Below, piece by piece: positions 5,760 through 10,957 of a stretch of 10,957 bases of DNA. Positions within the stretch are counted from its first letter, which is position 1. Each line of letters opens with the position of its first letter. The notes under the pieces are model-generated. The model did no database searches, was not told where the DNA came from, and saw only the letters and a list, made by a program, of their open reading frames with translations. The DNA comes from Candidatus Saccharimonadota bacterium (GTDB lineage: Bacteria; Patescibacteriota; Saccharimonadia; UBA4664): contig JAQZBT010000023.1 of assembly GCA_029237755.1 (NCBI GenBank), positions 1 through 10,957 of the forward strand. The letters are read 5' to 3'. The position numbers and the translations under genes are program-made.

Positions 5760-6794
5760 ATGACCAGCGATACCCCAACCAAAACTGATATCTCGTACGA
5801 CTACAAGAATGCGGTCGAGCAAATCCTGAAAGAGTTACGGCGCGACCGTGACCGCCAGATCATTGCTCGCCGGTTCGGTTTCGGCATGAACCGCCGCCAG
5901 ACGCTTGAGAAGATCGGCAACGACTTCGACATCACCCGTGAGCGCGTCCGTCAAATCGAAAAAGCCGCCATCGCCAAGATGCGCGCCTCTGAGGCTGCCG
6001 AAATCATGCGGGCCGAGGAGCTGCTGCGCTCAATCGTGAGCGAAGCCGGCGGCGTCGCGCTGTCCGCTCAAGTTGCCTCCGCTCTCGGTGCCGGCGAGCA
6101 GGACATTCCCTACATCGTTTTCCTGGCTATGCTCTCCACCAACCTTGAGCTGATCGAGGAAGACGACGATCTGCGTCAGACTATCGCTATTTCGCCGGTC
6201 TACAGCCGCTCGCAGATCAACCAATTGATCGCCGAGATCGTCAAGACCGTCAAGGACCACAGCAAGCCCATCACCGTAGCCAAGCTGCGCTCGAAGCTCC
6301 CTTCAGAGCTTGAGGCCATCACGCTCGAGCAGCTGATGCGCGTCTCCAAGAAGCTGGCCTTCTTCGACGGCAAGTGGGGTCTCATCACCTGGCCCGAGGT
6401 CAACCCCAAGAGCATCCGCGACAAGACTTATCTGGTACTCAACCGTCACGGCCGCCCGCTGCACTTCTCCGAAATCGCCAAGCACGTGCGTGGCCTCGGC
6501 TCCAACAAGCGTGACGTTACTATTCAGGCAGTTCACAACGAGCTCATCAAAGACGAGCGCTTCATCCTCATCGGCCGCGGCATCTACGCTCTGGCTGAGT
6601 GGGGCTACACTCCCGGCACCGTCGCTGAGATTATTGCTTCCGTACTGCGCGAGGAGCAGCCGCTGCACAAGGACGAGATCGTCCGCCGCGTGCTCATGAA
6701 GCGCCAGGTCAAGACCACCACCATCATCTTGAACCTGCAGGAAAAAGACCAGTTCCAGCGCACCGCTAAAGCCACCTACAAGCTCAAAGACTAA
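5760..6794 (+). CDS. Sigma region 4 / winged-helix / HARE-HTH transcription regulator
   Basis: The 344 residues begin with a helix-turn-helix very close to region 4.2 of primary sigma factors: R-F-G-F-G-M-N (38-44), T-L-E-K-I-G (48-53) and recognition helix T-R-E-R-V-R-Q-I-E (59-67). No sigma regions 1-3 are present, so it cannot melt a -10 box like a full sigma factor. Next come two winged-helix-like segments (about 88-150 and 155-210; the second ends F-F-D-G-K-W-G-L-I-T-W). A HARE-HTH domain spans about 218-282 (L-H-F-S-E-I-A-K-H-V, ending G-R-G-I-Y-A-L), and a second similar repeat about 283-344. HARE-HTH is the fold of the Gram-positive RNA polymerase delta subunit. It is a cytosolic, probably nucleic-acid- or RNA polymerase-binding regulator. 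The start follows from the consensus promoter 8 nt upstream. Confidence 0.82.
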   Translation: MTSDTPTKTDISYDYKNAVEQILKELRRDRDRQIIARRFGFGMNRRQTLEKIGNDFDITRERVRQIEKAAIAKMRASEAAEIMRAEELLRSIVSEAGGVALSAQVASALGAGEQDIPYIVFLAMLSTNLELIEEDDDLRQTIAISPVYSRSQINQLIAEIVKTVKDHSKPITVAKLRSKLPSELEAITLEQLMRVSKKLAFFDGKWGLITWPEVNPKSIRDKTYLVLNRHGRPLHFSEIAKHVRGLGSNKRDVTIQAVHNELIKDERFILIGRGIYALAEWGYTPGTVAEIIASVLREEQPLHKDEIVRRVLMKRQVKTTTIILNLQEKDQFQRTAKATYKLKD

Positions 6795-6799
6795 ACCCG

Positions 6800-7138
6800 A
6801 TGCCTCACAAACAGCTTCCGCACAAACTATTGTGGTTTGGGATGCTCGTTGTGGGGCTCGCGTTGTTTTCGCAGCGTTTACTGCCCGAGCTCGGACTCAT
6901 TCTCATCATCATTGGCTCGCTCGCGCTGTCCACGATGAGCCGGCTCGGACTCCTCAGCTGCGTCGCCGCCCTGGCCGTCTACGGCTTGGCCATTGCGCAT
7001 TACCTCAGCAACGGACGGGAGACCTCCGCGTTCGACGTTCTGCTGTTTGTGGCTGCGCTATTTTTTCTAGTCCTCTCATGGTTCTGCTCGGCTGTAGCCG
7101 CCGTCTATCAGTACTGGCAATCCCGCAAAGCGCTATAA
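6800..7138 (+). CDS. Four-helix inner membrane protein of unknown function
   Basis: This 112-residue, strongly hydrophobic protein has likely membrane helices at about 10-25, 28-46, 49-69 and 78-103, a basic N-terminus (H-K-Q-L-P-H-K) and a short basic C-terminal tail (Q-S-R-K-A-L). I recognise no family and see no catalytic motif. It starts 5 nt after the regulator's stop with no Shine-Dalgarno, so it probably depends on coupled translation. A competing open frame at 6832-7158 is Arg-rich and lacks sense as a protein. Lying directly before the membrane-anchored ATPase, it could be a partner subunit of that machine, but this is inference from position only. Confidence 0.68.
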   Translation: MPHKQLPHKLLWFGMLVVGLALFSQRLLPELGLILIIIGSLALSTMSRLGLLSCVAALAVYGLAIAHYLSNGRETSAFDVLLFVAALFFLVLSWFCSAVAAVYQYWQSRKAL

Positions 7139-7153
7139 CACCCGACTTCGTGT

Positions 7154-7172
7154 CATAATTAGAAATAGGAGG
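7154..7172 (+). promoter_or_regulatory. Possible -10 box and strong Shine-Dalgarno of the ATPase gene
   Basis: CATAAT at 7154-7159 (5 of 6) could be a -10 box, though no -35 is visible. AGGAGG at 7167-7172 is a full-strength Shine-Dalgarno and by far the best ribosome-binding site in the window. At normal spacing (8 nt) it points to ATC at 7181; no ATG, GTG or TTG lies in the ATPase frame between the stop at 7166-7168 and the ATG at 7391. Confidence 0.6.
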
Positions 7173-7180
7173 GCATCGAC

Positions 7181-10144
7181 ATCGATTGGTTCGCACCGAT
7201 CCAAATAATCTTCCAGATCATCGGCATAGTTCTATTTAAGTTCTATGGCTGGGTTGTCGTTGCCGCCGTCTTTGTTTATCTCGCCTGGCAGAACCGCCGG
7301 CAGGAAAAGTGGGTCAACTCCACGGACAATATCCTGCTGCTAGTCGAGGTACCCAAAGACAACGAGAAGAAAGAGCTCTCGGCCGAGCAGATGTTTGCCT
7401 CACTGCATGGCATCCTGAGGCCGCGCTCGGAGCTCCAGAAGGAGGGCTCGCTCCAGGAGCACGTCTCATTTGAGATCGTATCCCGCAAGAATTCGATCCA
7501 GTTCTATATCTGGACACCCAAGCACCTCAAAGACTTCGTCGAAAGCCAGGTCTACGCCCAGTACCCGCTGGTCCAGATCAAAGAGGGACCGGAAGATTAT
7601 TCGCGCGCCGCCGTCGACGGACGTGTCATCTATGGCACCGAACTCGGCCTGACCAAAAATACCGTTTTGCCCATCAAGACCTTCGCCTCATTCGAGGTCG
7701 ACCCGCTCGCCGGCATCACCGGCGTGCTGGCCAAGATGGAGCAGCTAGGGGAGGAGTGCTGGATCCAGATCCTGGCCCGCCCCATCGACGACGCCTGGCA
7801 GGACCAGGGCAAGGACTATATCGAAGCCATCAAGGGCGGCGCCAAGCGTGACTGGGGTAGCCGCATGGCCGACACTATGCTCCAGATCCCGATCTACATC
7901 TTCTCCAACTTTGTCATGGCCCTGTTCGCACCGCCCAAACCCGCCGAGAAAGCGGTCGCCGCCAAGCCCGAACTTTCCACCGGCGACCAGGCCCTGATGA
8001 AGGCCGTCGAAGAGAAGATCACCAAGCTGGGCTTCCAGGTGAAGATCCGCATAGCCTACATTGGACCCGACCAGGCTTCGGCCAAGCAGCGCATGCAGGC
8101 CATCGTCGGTGGATTTAAGCAGTTCAACACCACCAACCTCAACGGCTTCACCACGACCAAGATGTATAACTCTCAGGACTTCCTGGAAGACTACCAGGCC
8201 CGTCTCTTCTTCGACCAGGGCTACACGCTCAACATCGAGGAGCTCGCCTCGCTCTACCACCTGCCGCACAAGTCGGTCGAGACACCCAACATGGTCTGGA
8301 CCACCGCCAAGACCTCAGAACCGCCGTCCAACATCCCGATCGAAGGCACCACCGAACCCCAAGACGTCAGCCTCTTCGGACTCTCAAACTTCCGCGGCCG
8401 TCATCTCAAGTTTGGCATCAAACGCCGTGACCGCGGCCGCCACATGTATATCATCGGACAGACCGGAGCTGGTAAGTCCTTCCTGCTGCAGCTCCTGACG
8501 CTCTCCGATATCTACCACGACGTCGGCTTCGCTATCGTCGACCCGCACGGTGACTACGCCACCGATATCATGCGCTACATCCCGCCGCACCGCCTCGACG
8601 ACGTCATCTACATGAACCCGGCCGACCGCGATTTCCCCATGGCCTTCAATCCCATGGAGTACACCGACCCGGCCATGAAGGACCACATCAGTTCCGAACT
8701 CGTCGGCGTGCTCAAGCGCATGTTCGACTCCTGGGGTCCGCGTTTGGAATACATCTTGCGCTACACCATCCTGGGCCTGCTCGACTACCCGGACGCGACC
8801 ATGCTCGACATCCCGCGGATGCTCAACGAGAAAGCCTTCCGTAAGAAGGTCATCAGTTATATATCGGACCCCGTCGTCAAAAGCTTCTGGGTGACCGAAT
8901 TTGCCTCCTGGAACGAGAAGTTCGCCTCCGAAGCCGTCGCGCCCGTACTCAACAAGGTCGGTGCCTTCGTCGCCAACCCGCTAGTGCGTAACATCGTTGG
9001 TCAGAAGAAGGGTGCCTTCAATATTCGCCAGATCATGGACGAAGGCAAGATTCTGCTCGTCAACCTCTCCCGCGGTCAAGTCGGTGAAGACAACGCCGCC
9101 ATTCTGGGCGCCCTCATGGTTACCAAGATCCAGCTAGCCGCCATGTCGCGAGCCGACATGCCGATGGAAGACCGCCGTCCGTTCTATCTCTACGTCGACG
9201 AGTTCCAGAACTTCGCCACCGACTCGTTTGCTGTCATCCTGTCTGAGGCCCGTAAGTATGGCCTCAACCTGACCGTCGCCAACCAGTACGTCTCTCAAAT
9301 GCCCGAAGTGGTCCGCGACGCTGTCTTCGGTAACGTCGGTACCATGATCAGCTTCCGTATCGGGCCCGGCGACGCCACCGTGCTAGGCAAGTACTACGAG
9401 CCCGTCTTTGAAGCCATCGACCTCACCAAGTTGCACAACCAGAACATCTTCATCTCCATGATCATCAACGGCGAGAAAGCACCGCCCTTCTCGGCCACCA
9501 CCCTGCGCATGCCTGACACCGAACAGGACCTGACTCAGGTCATCATGCAACACAGCCGCGAGCGCTACGCCACGCCTCGCCAAGAGGTCGAAGACGATAT
9601 CCGCGCCCGCACTCTCGGTGATGACGACGGCACCAAGACGCCCACCGGCGTACCTGGTTCGGGCCCAGACGAACGAAAACCGAACAGGGAATTGTTGGGA
9701 GCCCTACGCAACCCGAACTTGCCGCCTTTGCCACCGCCCGGACCCGCACTCCGTAACGACCGCCAGGACAGCAGGGGACAGGGGAGAGGGGATAACCGTA
9801 ACCGCGATAGGGACAACCGTAACCGTCAGGGCGGGGGAGACCGCCGGCCTCAGCACTCGGGAGCGCGCAGCGGGGGAGAGCAACGCCAGCATCAGCCGGC
9901 CTACCAGCCCGCCGTCGAACGCGTCCACACGCCGCCGGCCTATCAGCCCAGTCAGCAACCCGCTCAAGCTCCATATGCGCCCGCTCAGGCTCCTGCGCAG
10001 CCCGCACCCGCACCAGCTGCCGATCAGTATGCCGGCGAGCGCTGGGGAGCCCCACAACGCGCCGCAGCCCCCGCCCCGGTTCAGCACCAGCCGAGCCAGG
10101 AGCCAAGGCACATCGAGCCCGGCCAGCCGATCAGCTTCCGCTAG
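7181..10144 (+). CDS. Membrane-anchored VirB4/VirD4-like P-loop ATPase with disordered tail
   Basis: The frame from 7181 gives 987 residues. A hydrophobic anchor lies at about 7-36, and a second hydrophobic stretch (I-P-I-Y-I-F-S-N-F-V-M-A-L-F) at about 233-251. The motor domain has Walker A G-Q-T-G-A-G-K-S (426-433), D-P-H-G-D-Y shortly after, and Walker B Y-L-Y-V-D-E-F (about 669-675, D673/E674). A-N-Q-Y-V-S-Q-M follows, like the sensor region of HerA/FtsK, TraG and VirB4 ATPases. Such motors drive DNA or protein through membranes in type IV secretion, conjugation or pili. Residues from about 814 on are low-complexity: Arg/Asn/Gly-rich, then Pro/Gln/Ala-rich. The start is unusual: AGGAGG points to ATC 7181, while the first ATG (7391) would delete the anchor and 70 sensible residues. 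VirB4-like versus VirD4-like cannot be settled by eye. Confidence 0.85.
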   Translation: MDWFAPIQIIFQIIGIVLFKFYGWVVVAAVFVYLAWQNRRQEKWVNSTDNILLLVEVPKDNEKKELSAEQMFASLHGILRPRSELQKEGSLQEHVSFEIVSRKNSIQFYIWTPKHLKDFVESQVYAQYPLVQIKEGPEDYSRAAVDGRVIYGTELGLTKNTVLPIKTFASFEVDPLAGITGVLAKMEQLGEECWIQILARPIDDAWQDQGKDYIEAIKGGAKRDWGSRMADTMLQIPIYIFSNFVMALFAPPKPAEKAVAAKPELSTGDQALMKAVEEKITKLGFQVKIRIAYIGPDQASAKQRMQAIVGGFKQFNTTNLNGFTTTKMYNSQDFLEDYQARLFFDQGYTLNIEELASLYHLPHKSVETPNMVWTTAKTSEPPSNIPIEGTTEPQDVSLFGLSNFRGRHLKFGIKRRDRGRHMYIIGQTGAGKSFLLQLLTLSDIYHDVGFAIVDPHGDYATDIMRYIPPHRLDDVIYMNPADRDFPMAFNPMEYTDPAMKDHISSELVGVLKRMFDSWGPRLEYILRYTILGLLDYPDATMLDIPRMLNEKAFRKKVISYISDPVVKSFWVTEFASWNEKFASEAVAPVLNKVGAFVANPLVRNIVGQKKGAFNIRQIMDEGKILLVNLSRGQVGEDNAAILGALMVTKIQLAAMSRADMPMEDRRPFYLYVDEFQNFATDSFAVILSEARKYGLNLTVANQYVSQMPEVVRDAVFGNVGTMISFRIGPGDATVLGKYYEPVFEAIDLTKLHNQNIFISMIINGEKAPPFSATTLRMPDTEQDLTQVIMQHSRERYATPRQEVEDDIRARTLGDDDGTKTPTGVPGSGPDERKPNRELLGALRNPNLPPLPPPGPALRNDRQDSRGQGRGDNRNRDRDNRNRQGGGDRRPQHSGARSGGEQRQHQPAYQPAVERVHTPPAYQPSQQPAQAPYAPAQAPAQPAPAPAADQYAGERWGAPQRAAAPAPVQHQPSQEPRHIEPGQPISFR
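9791..9825 (+). repeat. 21-bp tandem repeat in the ATPase tail
   Basis: GATAACCGTAACCG (9791-9804) recurs as GACAACCGTAACCG (9812-9825), a 21-bp period that encodes D-N-R-N-R twice in an Arg/Gly/Asn-rich stretch. Further on, P-A-Y-Q-P is encoded at 9896-9910 and again at 9935-9949. The repeats suggest the tail grows and shrinks by slippage or recombination. Confidence 0.75.
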
Positions 10145-10957
10145 AGTTTACTGATCAGCGCAGCCCCGACTACCTTGCCCAAGTCGCGCTTCAGGTGACT
10201 GTAGGGCGGAACTTCCAGGTGGAATACCGACCCTTCGTTGAGCGTGCTCGTACACCACACTTTGCCGTCGATCCGCTCGGCCAACTCCAGGCACAAGTAG
10301 AGTCCCAGCCCCGTGCCGCCGGTCTCACGCGTACGGTAGTCTTCTGCCCGGTAAAACTTGGTAAACAGCCGTTTTATATCCGCCTTGGATATACCGATGC
10401 CGGTATCCTTGACCTTAAACAAGACGCCGTCATTGTTGGCCGGCTCGGCCGTGATCTCGATACCGCCCTTGGGAGTGTACTTGAGCGCGTTGTTGATGAA
10501 GTTACGCAGGATCTCCTCGATATGGTGCTCGGTCGAAAGCACGCTTGGCGTATCCGGCAACACGGTCGCCGTCAGCGTCAGATGCTTCTCCTTGGCGTTA
10601 GCCGCAAAGTCAGCCACCAGGCGGTCGAGCATGGGCTTGGCATTCACCGGCTGAATCGTAATCGGGATACTGTCGTTTTGGGCGCGGGATAGGGTAGTGA
10701 GCTCTTTGACGAGCTCGCCCATAAAGACCGTATTTCGGTGAGCCTGGTCCAGAATCATCTTGTTCTCGGACGACAGTTTCTTATCGAGCAGCACCTGCGA
10801 TACGGCCGCTTCAATGATAGTAAGAGGCGTTCTGAGCTCGTGTGAGGCGACCGAGATAAACTCTTCGCGTTGCTGGTCGAGCGACTTCTCGTTGGTGATG
10901 TCGCGAGCCACCAAGATAAAATTAGTACTGCCAATCGTCTCAAGATGTACCGGTGTC
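10141..10957 (-). CDS. Sensor histidine kinase, C-terminal part (PAS end, HisKA, HATPase)
   Basis: The frame is open to the right window edge, so the N-terminus is missing; the TTG at 10914 is internal. Reading in from 10957, the first codons (P-V-H-L-E-T-I-G-S-T-N-F-I-L-V-A-R-D-I-T) look like the last strands of a PAS domain. The HisKA box S-H-E-L-R-T-P follows, with the phospho-accepting His codon at 10840-10842. The ATP-binding domain shows an N box (N-F-I-N-N-A-L-K-Y-T-P, about 10476-10508), D-T-G-I-G-I-S (about 10386-10408), L-F-T-K-F-Y-R, and G-G-T-G-L-G-L-Y (about 10293-10320). It autophosphorylates on His and passes phosphate to a response regulator, not seen here. Membrane segments or other sensors may lie outside. 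Its TAG stop is interlocked with that of the ATPase gene. Confidence 0.93.
   Translation of the reverse strand, partial: TPVHLETIGSTNFILVARDITNEKSLDQQREEFISVASHELRTPLTIIEAAVSQVLLDKKLSSENKMILDQAHRNTVFMGELVKELTTLSRAQNDSIPITIQPVNAKPMLDRLVADFAANAKEKHLTLTATVLPDTPSVLSTEHHIEEILRNFINNALKYTPKGGIEITAEPANNDGVLFKVKDTGIGISKADIKRLFTKFYRAEDYRTRETGGTGLGLYLCLELAERIDGKVWCTSTLNEGSVFHLEVPPYSHLKRDLGKVVGAALISKL

Noticed and set aside
6832..7158. Alternative plus-strand frame of 108 residues over the membrane protein
   Set aside because: It is Arg/His/Ala-rich with no domain pattern, while the frame from 6800 gives four clean hydrophobic helices and begins 5 nt after the upstream stop.
9543..10154. Long open frames in several frames over the ATPase tail (minus 187 and 135 residues, plus 178 residues)
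   Set aside because: The tail is GC-rich and repetitive, so stops are rare in every frame. The products are Arg/Ser/Pro-rich without motifs, and none has a ribosome-binding site.
10912..10914. TTG at 10914 as the start of the histidine kinase
   Set aside because: The frame stays open to the window edge and the upstream codons read as the end of a PAS domain, so the gene begins outside the window.
1..10957. CRISPR array, tRNA or rRNA gene, insertion sequence, or recoded UGA
   Set aside because: No regularly spaced repeats, cloverleaf, transposase motif or terminal inverted repeats were seen. TGA serves as a normal stop at 1727, 4152 and 4793, and no gene reads through it.

Overview
The window reads as a chromosomal stretch from a small-genome bacterium of the Patescibacteria (CPR) type. 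A Saccharibacteria (TM7)-like source is my best guess, at moderate confidence. The reasons are the single-chain (alpha2) glycyl-tRNA synthetase of the form seen in Actinobacteria, the very tight gene packing, a large membrane-anchored VirB4/VirD4-like ATPase with a low-complexity tail, and TGA used as an ordinary stop (which argues against Gracilibacteria/Absconditabacteria, where UGA is glycine). The DNA is GC-rich with G/C preferred at third codon positions. This assignment rests on memory of the families, not on a search.

Layout. 1-42 is the tail of an unidentified gene, closed by a clear intrinsic terminator (65-86). A promoter overlapping that terminator drives a small GNAT-like gene (162-575). 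A perfect hairpin (606-629) precedes recO (658-1383), then comes a small unknown gene (1424-1729). A glyS-yvcK-HAD phosphatase-galU operon follows (1738-5658), with junctions of 5 nt or less or overlapping stop/start codons. After a 101-bp gap with a textbook promoter (TTGACA, 17 bp, TATAAT) comes a sigma region 4 / winged-helix / HARE-HTH regulator (5760-6794), then a four-helix membrane protein (6800-7138) and a large P-loop ATPase of the VirB4/VirD4/HerA class (7181-10144). A PAS-containing sensor histidine kinase runs in from the right on the minus strand (10141-10957, cut by the window edge). Its stop codon interlocks with that of the ATPase gene.

How the genes may work together. YvcK (a UDP-sugar-binding regulator of envelope and carbon metabolism in Bacillus) shares an operon with GalU (makes UDP-glucose) and a HAD hydrolase, which suggests a nucleotide-sugar and envelope module tied to a tRNA-charging gene. 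The regulator, membrane protein and ATPase form a second same-strand group that may build or control a DNA or protein translocation machine at the membrane.

The points most worth checking are: three genes whose -10 box lies only 6-8 nt before the start codon, implying leaderless mRNAs; the sigma4-HARE regulator, which has -35 reading parts but no sigma region 2; and the ATPase gene, whose conserved membrane-anchored N-terminus has a strong Shine-Dalgarno but no ATG, GTG or TTG start in frame (an ATC fits best).
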